DNA of 64,000 bases from Crithidia fasciculata (lineage: Eukaryota; Euglenozoa; Kinetoplastea; Trypanosomatida; Trypanosomatidae): NCBI GenBank assembly GCA_000331325.2, contig CM003429.1, positions 589,001 through 653,000 on the forward strand. Reading direction: 5' to 3'. The notes below the pieces were generated by a model, which did no database searches, was not told the DNA's origin, and saw nothing but the letters and a program-made list of their open reading frames with translations. This document shows positions 19,629 through 27,835 of this stretch, in pieces. A program made the position numbers and the translations under genes. Numbering within the stretch: position 1 is the stretch's first letter; the number at the start of each line of letters is the position of its first letter.

Positions 19629-21113
19629 ATGCGAAGGGTCGCGCTCTCCGTGCTTTTCCAATCATCGCGAGTGCTGCATTTCACAGACTTGAGAGACAAG
19701 CAAATAGCTCTTTGCAACGCTGCCCCTGGCCACACAGTACAATTCCATCAACATCGTCGGCACAGCTCTGCGCCTGTATCTTCGGTAGGTGGGCAGAATA
19801 CTTTCTCGTGCCTTGGCGCCTCGTGTGCTGGGCTTCTTCACCCGTCGCGTGTGCGATTCGCCAACCGTCGCCGATCTGGAAGCACTTCTAAGAAAGCGCA
19901 AGTGAAATCTTCCGTCAATCAGCTCGCGATACCGTCTGCGGCTACAAGAGAAAGGAGGAAGCCGAAGCTTTCCAACAGTTGTGCTCCGGCTGTCGAGTCA
20001 CAGAAGGTGGGTGTTGCCCCTACGACGAGCAGAGCGAGCGGCGAAACGCGCACCTCCTGTGCACCGCCGCCCGCGTCGCGGATGAAGCCGTCGTTTTATG
20101 TAGTTGCGGTGGGCCGTCAACGCGGCATCTACTCAACCTGGGATCAGTGCTCGGAGCAGGTGAAGGGCTTCAGCGGGGCGGTGTACAAGAGCTTCCGCAC
20201 TCTGAGCGAGGCACGCGCTTACTTGACGGCACACCCTGCGCGCAGTGGTTTGGAGAAGAGCGACCGCGGCGATGGTGCGGCTTCTCTATCTGCACTATCA
20301 GAACCTCAAGTAGGACTTCGACGCTCGCGAGCTGCGGAGGCAGAGGCGTCGTACGTTGTGGAGGCGCCTGCACAGCCAACGCTACGGCAGAGAGTCGAGG
20401 AAGAGGTGCCGAGTGGTGCGGCCGCGGTGCAGCGGGCAGAATCTTCGGTCCCCCAGGTTGTGTACGTTGACGGCGCGTGCAGCCACAACGGGACGCCAAA
20501 GGCGCGTGCCGGGTACGGTGGCTTCTACGGCTCAACGAGCGACTCCCGCAACTTCTCTCTCCCGGTGCCCATCACCGAGGCGCAGACGAACAACAGAGGA
20601 GAGATGCGCGCCGTCATTCACTGCATCGTGCAGGGTTTTGTCGACGCCGGGGTGCCGCCGGCTGCGCTGGGGACGTCGCACTGCGTCGAACCGGATTGGG
20701 AGCTCTCCGAGTTGCCGCAGCCGCTGCGTCGTCTCGTCATTTATACCGACAGCCGCTACGTGATCGATGGACTTACGCGCTACGCGCTGAAGTGGGTTGC
20801 CAACGGCTTTAAGCTGGCCTCGAAGGAGCCTGTGCTGAACCAGGACTTGTGGAGGCAACTGATCCGGCTCCGTGACGCCTACAACACGCGCTACGCGGAA
20901 CAGCAGCACTGGGCTGCGGCAACCTGCTCGCACGCCTCCACGCGCGTGCCGGCGGCGTCGCAATCGAAGCGTTTCCACACCCACAACACACGCAACGACG
21001 AGACGGAAGGGATCGAGTTGCGCCACGTGAAAGGCCACTCCAACGACTACGGCAACGAGATGGCCGACGTGCTAGCCGTCGCTGGCGCGCGTATGCACGG
21101 GACCAGTGAGTGA
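19629..21113 (+). CDS. RNH1: ribonuclease H1 with N-terminal extension, hybrid-binding domain and catalytic domain
   Basis: 494 residues. Residues 154-200 (FYVVAVGRQRGIYSTWDQC...VYKSFRTLSEARAYL) form the RNA-DNA hybrid-binding domain (viroplasmin fold). Residues 275-490 form the RNase H domain with all four acidic catalytic residues: Asp281 (YVDGAC), Glu325 (NRGEMRAV), Asp374 (YTDSRYV) and Asp480 (GNEMADVL), plus the loop His in HVKGHSND. The enzyme degrades RNA in RNA-DNA hybrids (primers, R-loops). The first 28 residues (MRRVALSVLFQSSRVLHF) are basic, hydroxylated and nearly acid-poor, as in a mitochondrial presequence. Met152 (20082), placed exactly before the hybrid-binding domain, could start a shorter nuclear form. 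I recall that Crithidia fasciculata RNH1 encodes both nuclear and mitochondrial enzymes, and its reported size matches. The catalytic domain has an insertion (about 410-465) before HVKGH. Confidence 0.95.
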   Translation: MRRVALSVLFQSSRVLHFTDLRDKQIALCNAAPGHTVQFHQHRRHSSAPVSSVGGQNTFSCLGASCAGLLHPSRVRFANRRRSGSTSKKAQVKSSVNQLAIPSAATRERRKPKLSNSCAPAVESQKVGVAPTTSRASGETRTSCAPPPASRMKPSFYVVAVGRQRGIYSTWDQCSEQVKGFSGAVYKSFRTLSEARAYLTAHPARSGLEKSDRGDGAASLSALSEPQVGLRRSRAAEAEASYVVEAPAQPTLRQRVEEEVPSGAAAVQRAESSVPQVVYVDGACSHNGTPKARAGYGGFYGSTSDSRNFSLPVPITEAQTNNRGEMRAVIHCIVQGFVDAGVPPAALGTSHCVEPDWELSELPQPLRRLVIYTDSRYVIDGLTRYALKWVANGFKLASKEPVLNQDLWRQLIRLRDAYNTRYAEQQHWAAATCSHASTRVPAASQSKRFHTHNTRNDETEGIELRHVKGHSNDYGNEMADVLAVAGARMHGTSE

Positions 21114-21902
21114 AGCAGCGTTGTGAGTGTTTTTTTTTCACACCGCTTCTTCCATTCGGTCTGAGACGTAGGCCGTGGCGCGTGCGGCAGAGAGCCGTCG
21201 GAGGGAGTTGTCGAACGTGTAAATTCTCGCCTCCTCCCCCTTTGTTACAAAACGGCAGAGAAGGGTCGTTCGCGCCGTCTGAAGCATAGCTTCTTCTGCT
21301 GTCTTTCGATCATTTGTGTGTTTAAATTCCTGCTCATCTTGGCATTTCTAGCACCCGCTTGACACTTGATACCTGACGTTTTTATAAACTCCGTTGTGCC
21401 CTGCGCCTCAAATGCATTGTTGTAGCAAAGCGACTTGACAGCCTATTGGTTTTCGACACATGCGTGATGTGCTTCTGGCGTGCTGTACTGCAGAGAGATG
21501 CACAACCTCGCTGCTCTTCTCCCACCAGAGCACGTGGGGGTGAGACGCGTGCCTTCTCTGTTCTCGTCTGCGTCGACCGCCATCGCTGCTTCTTTCTAAC
21601 TACGTTGTGTCTCTTTTTTTTTTTTGTACTTCCACACACTCTTCTTTCGAACCTCCGCCACGCTGTTCTCCAACCTTTCTTCTCATGACAGCACTTAAAT
21701 CCGTCAATAGAAGCAGCACCTTACATCATCATTGGTGGCCAAGTCGACCTCCGCTGTCACGGCCAAATATAGAAAGAAAGGTGACCTCTCTTTTTTTTTC
21801 TTAGCGCGCACGTATGTAGGCGTCTTTTTTTTTCCTTTGTGCGTCATGTCAGCTACACAGCAAAAATGTTCTCTCTTTAGCCGCCCCACACGTGCAGCTG
21901 CG
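21114..21902. other. intergenic region
   Basis: No gene seen. Contains T-runs (21611-21625, 21788-21800, 21825-21834) and one AATAGAAG octamer at 21706-21713, which matches the kinetoplastid cycling-element consensus but is expected by chance at about this frequency. Confidence 0.65.
21851..21852 (+). promoter_or_regulatory. candidate spliced-leader acceptor AG that decides the start of the PSI-like gene
   Basis: First AG after the T/C tract at 21825-21836. It lies just 3' of an upstream in-frame ATG (21846), so splicing here would remove that ATG and leave 21903 as the first start codon. Confidence 0.5.
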
Positions 21903-22574
21903 ATGCCCGTAAATTCAAGGTCCATTCACTGCGCACTGTTTCTCGTTGCATCACTTCTCTGCTGCGCGCTGTGCGTCGGTGCTACGTCGAAGAAGAAAGA
22001 CGCCGCGTACCTTTCCTCAACCGTCGGGGGCAGCGGTGGGGTGTACACGCTTTACACCATCACAGGATGCAGCGAGTGCACTGTCAACCTGTCGCAGCGC
22101 TGGTGCCCCTCCACGATGCGATGCTACCCCGCCAACAACTGCACCTGCGATGGCCCTGTCCCTTGCATTGATCTTCGCACGTGCTTCTACGGCAGTCGTC
22201 CGCGGTGCCGCGAGTGCGTGGACAGCGGCGGCGTCTACTGCGCTGGCGGGAATTCAGCGCTTACCCCGCGCAACAGCGTTGGCTCACAGCACGTTCGCTG
22301 CTACCCTCCCAATGTGAACCTTCTCTCGCCCCGCGGCGGAGCCGGCGAGGCGACGGACCCGCGAACGTTGGCTCTTCGCGGCGCGGGGGCAGCTTCACCG
22401 CTGCCGACGTGCGGTGTCTCGACGTGTCACGGTGGGCAGTGCATTCAGCGAGCAGTGGATTGCCCCGTAGAAGCAGCGGATCCTCTCATGCGCAGCTACG
22501 AAGTGATTAGCGTTATGGTGGTGCTCGTCTTGTCCTGCCTTGTGCTACGCAACATCTACAAGCTGGTGGCGTAG
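21903..22574 (+). CDS. secreted Cys-rich type I membrane protein with two PSI-like modules
   Basis: 223 residues from ATG 21903. The longer frame begins at TTG, and the ATG at 21846 is probably removed by splicing. Residues 1-26 are a signal peptide (CALFLVASLLCCALCVGA), followed by a lysine patch. The ectodomain has about 19 Cys arranged in two similar units. One is CSEC-x7-WC-x5-C-YP near residues 55-80; the other is CREC-x7-C ending in RCYP. This resembles plexin-semaphorin-integrin (PSI) modules. Two N-glycosylation sequons (NLS, NCT) are present. Residues 199-219 form a single transmembrane helix (VISVMVVLVLSCLVL) with a five- or six-residue cytosolic tail. The likely site is the cell surface, flagellar pocket or endosomal membranes. 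The ligand is unknown. The PSI assignment rests on Cys spacing only. Confidence 0.8.
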   Translation: MPVNSRSIHCALFLVASLLCCALCVGATSKKKDAAYLSSTVGGSGGVYTLYTITGCSECTVNLSQRWCPSTMRCYPANNCTCDGPVPCIDLRTCFYGSRPRCRECVDSGGVYCAGGNSALTPRNSVGSQHVRCYPPNVNLLSPRGGAGEATDPRTLALRGAGAASPLPTCGVSTCHGGQCIQRAVDCPVEAADPLMRSYEVISVMVVLVLSCLVLRNIYKLVA

Positions 22575-23359
22575 TCCTTTCGCGACGCCTACGACGCTTC
22601 TGCTAAAAAAAAAAATCAAAGAACTGGCTTGCTGCACACCGGATGCGCCTCTTTTTTCCTTCTGCTCACGAGCGACGTACGCAATTCGACGAAAAGGTGA
22701 AACCTCATATCGGGAAAGGTGCACGCCGACTTCGAGAAAAAAAAGAAGAAAGTCTTTATTTGCTCATTGTGAATGTTGGAGCAGCTGGCAAAAGGAGAGC
22801 GACCGTCACAATCCTTTAAGCTCTCCTTAGTTTCCACTCATGACGTTGTGCGATCCGCAGAGAATGCCACTCCCCTTCTCATACGGTGTGCAAATGCGTG
22901 CTGTGTTGCTGAGCCTCGTTTTCGGCCCCAACACTTAGCAACATATTACGAAATGAGCTTACTCAAAACGATGGATGCCCCGTGACGATATCGTTAACTG
23001 TCTCTTCTTCCTCTCCCCTCTTCTTCCCTCTGCTACCACAGTAAGTGTCTTGGGTCTGCCTGCTCGACGAAAAAAAAAGGTGTGGCCGCGCGAAACGCTG
23101 ACCTTGATTTGTGGGCTGTCCGTCAAAGACACACCCTAACACAAGAGTTTTGCCGATTGACAGCGTTGTGCGGACTTGTTGAAACCGCGCTTTACCTTCT
23201 CGTCGTGCGTTTGTATTCTTCCCTTTTTTCATAAAGCACGCCCACCTCAGAAAATAGATCTTGCGTTTCTTATTCAACACTGTTTTGCTTTATTTTGTAG
23301 TACGCCGTACAACTTCTGCTCTTTCGTGCCGCTAGTAGATCCGTGCTGCTGCGAGGGCC
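22575..23359. other. intergenic region
   Basis: No gene seen. A-run 22604-22614, purine-rich stretch 22735-22755. The acceptor for the next gene is the AG at 23299-23300 after a T-rich tract. Confidence 0.65.
23299..23300 (+). promoter_or_regulatory. candidate spliced-leader acceptor AG for the NBS1-like gene
   Basis: AG in TTTATTTTGTAG, with no ATG between it and 23360. It supports MWVIFF as the true N-terminus, which also matches where Nibrin proteins begin relative to their FHA domain. Confidence 0.45.
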
Positions 23360-25978
23360 ATGTGGGTTATCTTCTTCCACGAAACCCCCCACTTCTGGCT
23401 CGTCGGAGGCGAGACCTACCGCGTGGGCAAGAAGGACTGCCACGTCGTCATCCAGGATGATCGCAGCATCAGCCGTACCCACCTGACCATCACGGTGGGC
23501 GTGGCGTCGTCTGGGGGTGCCGCAGCGGATGCGTGCAGCGACCGGCCATCGCACATACTCCCGCAGCCCATCACCTTGACGGACTCCTCGACTTATGGGA
23601 CTTCCGTCATCGCTGCAGGAGAGGAGGGAGCGGGGGAGGAGGAGACGCAAGACTCTGGCTCTGTGCCAGGAGCTTCGACGATGAGCAACGGTGGCGCACG
23701 GCCTGCCGTCCTGGACACCGGCATCGTCGGGCTGCGGTACACGTCTGGTGCGTTTGCACGTAGCCGCACCGCGTCCGCGTCGGGTCGAAGCGGCCCCGTG
23801 AAGAAGAGCGGCCCGCATCCAATTCTTCAGCTGCCGAAGGGACAGCCTTACACCGTGCCCGTGGACCGTGCCGCATGGAGTCAGTTCACCATTCAGCTCG
23901 GCCACCACGGCGCTACTCTGCGGCTGGTTTGGGTGGACGTGCCGGTACTGTGCGAGGACGTCGATGTCGAGATGCAGACAAAGCTCGAGCACGCGCTACG
24001 GTGCTGTGGTGCGCGACAGGAGATGGCCGTTGCGGCGCCACCGGCAACCCTCAGCGACGCGGCAATGACGCCTCACGCTACCCCTAACACTTCTGGACCA
24101 CTGCGGGAGCCGAGCAGGAACACACTGAGCGAGCGGAGCGCCCCGGATGTCAGCGTGGCGCTGGCGGGAGCGCCGCCCCTCCCGGCGCTTTTAGGCGGCA
24201 GCAGCGTGCTCACCCTTAGCCAACGCACCTCGGTGGCGGGAACACCCTCTCTTGCTCCCCCGTTACATGCCACAGAAGTCGCCGCCGCAAATGTGGGCAG
24301 TGACGCTGGAGCGTGCTACAACAACGTTGCCTTCTTAGTCACCAGCACCATCCAGCCTTCCACGGCGGTGGTGGGAATGCTGTGCAGGGCGGTCCCTGTC
24401 GTCACGCCGGCCTTCTTTGTCGCAATTCGCGATCGGGCTTCACCGCAGGTACCGCTGCCTGACCCGAGGCACTTTCTCCCGCCCCCCTCTGCGTGGTGGT
24501 GCGACCTCATTCAGCACGCCCGACTCGCTCTCTCGGCGACTCCCACCGCGGCTGCCGGCGACTCCAACATGGACGGGAGCGGGCCAGGGTCAGCGGACAC
24601 GTCGGCCACTGTCTCGCCCTCCGCGGCGTTGGTGCAGCCGCCAGAGCCGTTGGCTGCGTACTTCGCGCCGGATGTGCGGCGGTGTGCGCTTTTCAGCGGC
24701 GTCACCTTCGTGGTTGTGCAGCGGGTGCTGTACGATGAGCTCCTCAGCTACGTAGAGTGCACCGGCGCGGCAGTGGTGTGGGAGGGTGGCTTGGGGGAGT
24801 GGGTGACGCCGGAGTCTGCTGCGGGTCAGCAACCACTCACCTTTTCCCCGCAAGGCTTTGCTGCCCTGCAGGCGTTCTTTGCGCGCCACCGATGCCACGT
24901 CCTCTTGTACGACGCAGCGGAAGAGATGCCCTTTGCCTCCTGCCTGCCGGTCTTGCAGCACTCTCTGGGGCTGTGCAGTGTGGAGTACGGTGTGCTGATC
25001 GAGTCGATCGTCGTCGTCCACCCGCCGCCGCTCTCCGACTACCCGGACACCGCCCGCATGCCGCAGACAGAGGCGGAGGTGCAGGCCTGTGTGCGGCAGG
25101 CACGTGGTGAGGCGTCGTCTGCGCACGACTCCGACACCGAGGACAGCGAGTACGACGCGACGACACAGGCGGAGGAGGCGACGGAGGGGCGCCGCACCGA
25201 TGCGCAGCCGCTTTTTCCCGATGCTATCGCGCCAGGGGCGGCCTTGCCGCGTAAGAGCAGTCGAGCTAGCGGCCACGGTCCGCTGCACGGTGATGGGCAG
25301 CCGCACAAGCGTCCGCGCAGGGAGGATGCAGAGGGTTGGGTGACTCTTGGGAGACCGGTCGGCGGAGTAGCCACTGGTGCGCCTCCCTCGTCCAACACTG
25401 CTGCACCGCAGGTGTCCGTGCGGACGGCCGAGATCCACTTCAGCCCGTACGCGCTGCCCTCGTACCCGTGCTTCGCAGAACTGAACCGGGCGACGACGGC
25501 AGGGGAAGCGGCATCAGCGGCCGTTCACTCCGCCGAGCAGTGCAAAAGCTTCGTCAAGCAGGCGTTGCCCGCTGCAGAGCCGCTGGTGGAGCTGGAGGAG
25601 CACCGAGCGCGCCGTCAGCTGGCGTCCAGTATGCTCGTGGCGCGCGTGCCGACGGTGGACGCAGACAGCGTTGTGCCGGAGCAGGTCGTGATGGGCGGCG
25701 GGGCGGTGAACGGCCGCGCTGCGGACGCGGCGAGCGCGGCGTTCAACACGTTTGACACCGTCGTGCACAACGCAGCGAGCCGGCGACGCGGGACGACGGC
25801 GCGGCGAGGTCGTGGTGGTGCCCGCGCCAACGCTACTGCCGCACCTGCTGCAACCGCAGGTGAATCTCGTGCAATGGTGGACGTGGATGGCGCTGTAAAG
25901 GTGGATGAGGCAGGCTCGCGTGATGGCGCGGCGGGCAGCAGCACTTTCCACATCTTTGACATTGACGGCATCTTTTAG
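23360..25978 (+). CDS. FHA-BRCT-BRCT protein, candidate NBS1/Nibrin of the MRE11-RAD50-NBS1 complex
   Basis: 872 residues. Residues 1-85 are an FHA domain right at the N-terminus: GGETYRVGKKDCHVVIQDD, then SISRTH (Ser38, Arg39, His41) and later STYGTSV. The spacing is the same as in human NBS1 (VGRKNC...SISRNH...KYGT). The phosphate-contacting Arg28 of human NBS1 is Lys24 here. Next comes FTIQLGHHGATLRLVWV (residue 176 on), like the segment that opens the first BRCT of NBS1. Residues 321-380 (NVAFLVTSTIQPS...VTPAFFVAI...HFLPPP) follow the NBS1 pattern LVM-x-SVKVTIK...VKPEYF...FYPP. A second BRCT-like unit lies at about 440-560 (RRCALFSGVTFVVVQ). The rest is low-complexity, with a possible MRE11-binding patch (QCKSFVKQALP, about 729) and an aromatic-acidic C-terminus (FHIFDIDGIF). 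NBS1 tethers MRE11-RAD50 to phosphorylated partners and activates ATM at double-strand breaks. Family assignment is by motif order and is inference. Confidence 0.75.
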   Translation: MWVIFFHETPHFWLVGGETYRVGKKDCHVVIQDDRSISRTHLTITVGVASSGGAAADACSDRPSHILPQPITLTDSSTYGTSVIAAGEEGAGEEETQDSGSVPGASTMSNGGARPAVLDTGIVGLRYTSGAFARSRTASASGRSGPVKKSGPHPILQLPKGQPYTVPVDRAAWSQFTIQLGHHGATLRLVWVDVPVLCEDVDVEMQTKLEHALRCCGARQEMAVAAPPATLSDAAMTPHATPNTSGPLREPSRNTLSERSAPDVSVALAGAPPLPALLGGSSVLTLSQRTSVAGTPSLAPPLHATEVAAANVGSDAGACYNNVAFLVTSTIQPSTAVVGMLCRAVPVVTPAFFVAIRDRASPQVPLPDPRHFLPPPSAWWCDLIQHARLALSATPTAAAGDSNMDGSGPGSADTSATVSPSAALVQPPEPLAAYFAPDVRRCALFSGVTFVVVQRVLYDELLSYVECTGAAVVWEGGLGEWVTPESAAGQQPLTFSPQGFAALQAFFARHRCHVLLYDAAEEMPFASCLPVLQHSLGLCSVEYGVLIESIVVVHPPPLSDYPDTARMPQTEAEVQACVRQARGEASSAHDSDTEDSEYDATTQAEEATEGRRTDAQPLFPDAIAPGAALPRKSSRASGHGPLHGDGQPHKRPRREDAEGWVTLGRPVGGVATGAPPSSNTAAPQVSVRTAEIHFSPYALPSYPCFAELNRATTAGEAASAAVHSAEQCKSFVKQALPAAEPLVELEEHRARRQLASSMLVARVPTVDADSVVPEQVVMGGGAVNGRAADAASAAFNTFDTVVHNAASRRRGTTARRGRGGARANATAAPAATAGESRAMVDVDGAVKVDEAGSRDGAAGSSTFHIFDIDGIF

Positions 25979-26881
25979 AGGGCACTCTGTTTTTCGCTCC
26001 TTAGACAGCCTTCTGCTGATTGCTGGGGAGTCAACGTTGCTAGTGAACAAAACGTTTGTTTTTGCCAATTCCCTTCACAGGCCTCTTTCTGCTTGAGTTC
26101 TTGTGCTTGCTCTTAACATTCTGTTTTTTCTGCTGCTGCTTGGTGCCCACGAGGAAAATGATGATCGACACCTAAAAAACACGAATTGACCGGAAACGTT
26201 TTTTCGCTGTTCCGTAGCCAAGATGCGAGTTTGAGGGACCCTTGCGAAAAGGGAACGTTTTCTGACGTGATTGAAATTGTCTCGAGGCATCTTCTATTCT
26301 TCGGCCGCTGCGGTGGCGAAGCTGGTGGCTGTTAAAGCGCGCGTTAAAATACGCACGCGAACCCAAACACAAGCGAAAATGTCAAGCCTCTTGTCTTTTT
26401 TTTTTTCAGCTTGCGAGCAAACGTGCGGCGACGCACGCTCACATTTTGCGGCCAATTCTTCTCCTCTCTTTGCTGTTTCGCCCTCTTCTTTTGACCTGAA
26501 AAAAAACCCAACAACAACAACTAAAAAACAACACACCAACAACTCGTGCTTTCTACTCTCCCTTTTGATCCCTGCACGAGATAACTGCCCTTCACTAAGC
26601 AGTCAGTCTAACCCCCTTTTTTATGTACAAGCACCGCTCTTAGCTTCCTCCTTTTTCTCAGTCCGTCCTGTGCTCTCCATCCTTCCCCTCCTTTTTTTTT
26701 TTCTTCCATCCAAGCGGCATTTACCATATTCCGATCTGTGCTCTTCTTTTCCCACATCGGCGCCGACCTTAGCAATTTCACCTCTCCTTTCTTCTTTCCC
26801 TTACGCACATCCAATCGACTTGGCTGGAAGCGCACGAGTCCTAAGGCCTGCTTTGCATTGCGCTTTCCTCACATCTTGACG
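25979..26881. other. intergenic region
   Basis: No gene seen. T-runs at 26396-26407 and 26689-26702. A long CT tract (26637-26711) leads to AG 26713-26714, after which the first ATG is 26882. An in-frame extension back to 26738 would need a non-ATG start. Confidence 0.65.
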
Positions 26882-27835
26882 ATGGACGCCACCTACCACG
26901 AGCCAAGCAACGCTGCGGTGCCGATCAGCTACGCGGTGCTGAGCCTCCCCACCAAGGCGGCGATGCGCAAGGCGGGCTACAACCCAGAGCAGACCAACTA
27001 CAACGGCGGCGGCCTCGCCACGCATCCACTGGCGACGTGGAAGACGTTCAGCCTGCCTGACGGCACGACCTACAAGTCGGCCGTGTCGGCGGTGCAGAAG
27101 GCGAATGAGAAGCCGTGGGGCCTGTTGAAGGTGCGGCTGAACTTCTCCGACGGCCACTACGAGCAGTACGAGCGCGCCACCCCAGACGCGAAGGAGTCCT
27201 TCCAGAGGACGACGGCGTACAGTCCGAATGAGGTGTTTAAAAGTGAGACGCTCTCGCGGTCGACGGCGCGACGGGTGCAGCAGGAGCCGCGGCTGAAGCC
27301 GCTTGTCGACGAGCGTGGCCACCACCTCAGCAGCAAGCCCATCCCCCGCACCTTCGCGCCTGAGGAGCTTTACAAGGGATGCCCGCCACCGGTGCTCTCT
27401 CAGGCGGGCTACGACTTTACCCCGGTTAGCTACAACGGCTTCCTTCTCAAGCCGCAGGACCCGCCGCAGGGAGTGCGCAACGTGCAGAGCGGCTTCATGC
27501 ACAGCAGCTGCGACTACCGTCCACGGTCGTACCTCCGCCCAGACGGCACAACTGGCACCAGCCACGCCAGTCGCCACTGCCACTGCAACGAGGTCTTCCA
27601 GGTTGGCGACTACACAGTCGACTTCGCACGCGAGGGGGAAATGATCGATCACCGCAACCGCTTGACCAAGAAGGAGTACTCGCCCATTGGGACGCTGAAG
27701 GCGAACTCGTCCGTTGTGGGGCCCCGCAACGCCCGCCAGCCGCGCTTTGCCTGCTCTGGCACTGCGACTGCCTCGCAGAGGAACGCCGCGTCGCAGCAGC
27801 AGCAGGACGCTGCTGTCACGGAGAATGTTTCTTAG
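26882..27835 (+). CDS. conserved-looking hypothetical protein with an internal AGY-x8-YNG repeat
   Basis: 317 residues from the first ATG after the acceptor (MDATYHEPSNAA). The open frame extends 48 codons upstream without an ATG. It is rich in Tyr, Pro, Gly and Asn with short, evenly spaced motifs. Near residue 33 it reads KAGYNPEQTNYNGGGL and near residue 175 QAGYDFTPVSYNGFLL, so the protein carries at least one internal duplication. Other motif-like pieces include DGTTYKSAVSAV and RPDGTTGTSHASRHCHCNE. There is no signal peptide, membrane segment or catalytic signature. Short Tyr/Pro/Gly repeats of this type occur in microtubule-associated and axonemal lumen proteins, so a flagellar role is possible, but this is only inference from composition. 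The last 30 residues are Gln/Ala-rich. Confidence 0.8.
   Translation: MDATYHEPSNAAVPISYAVLSLPTKAAMRKAGYNPEQTNYNGGGLATHPLATWKTFSLPDGTTYKSAVSAVQKANEKPWGLLKVRLNFSDGHYEQYERATPDAKESFQRTTAYSPNEVFKSETLSRSTARRVQQEPRLKPLVDERGHHLSSKPIPRTFAPEELYKGCPPPVLSQAGYDFTPVSYNGFLLKPQDPPQGVRNVQSGFMHSSCDYRPRSYLRPDGTTGTSHASRHCHCNEVFQVGDYTVDFAREGEMIDHRNRLTKKEYSPIGTLKANSSVVGPRNARQPRFACSGTATASQRNAASQQQQDAAVTENVS

Noticed and set aside
21706-21713. AATAGAAG as a cell-cycle element of RNase H1
   Set aside because: Single copy nearly 600 bases after the stop. About four matches to this degenerate octamer are expected by chance per strand in 64 kb, and I saw four.
21846-21902. Upstream ATG for the PSI-like protein
   Set aside because: It lies 5' of the best splice acceptor (21852), and starting there would bury the signal peptide behind 19 polar residues.
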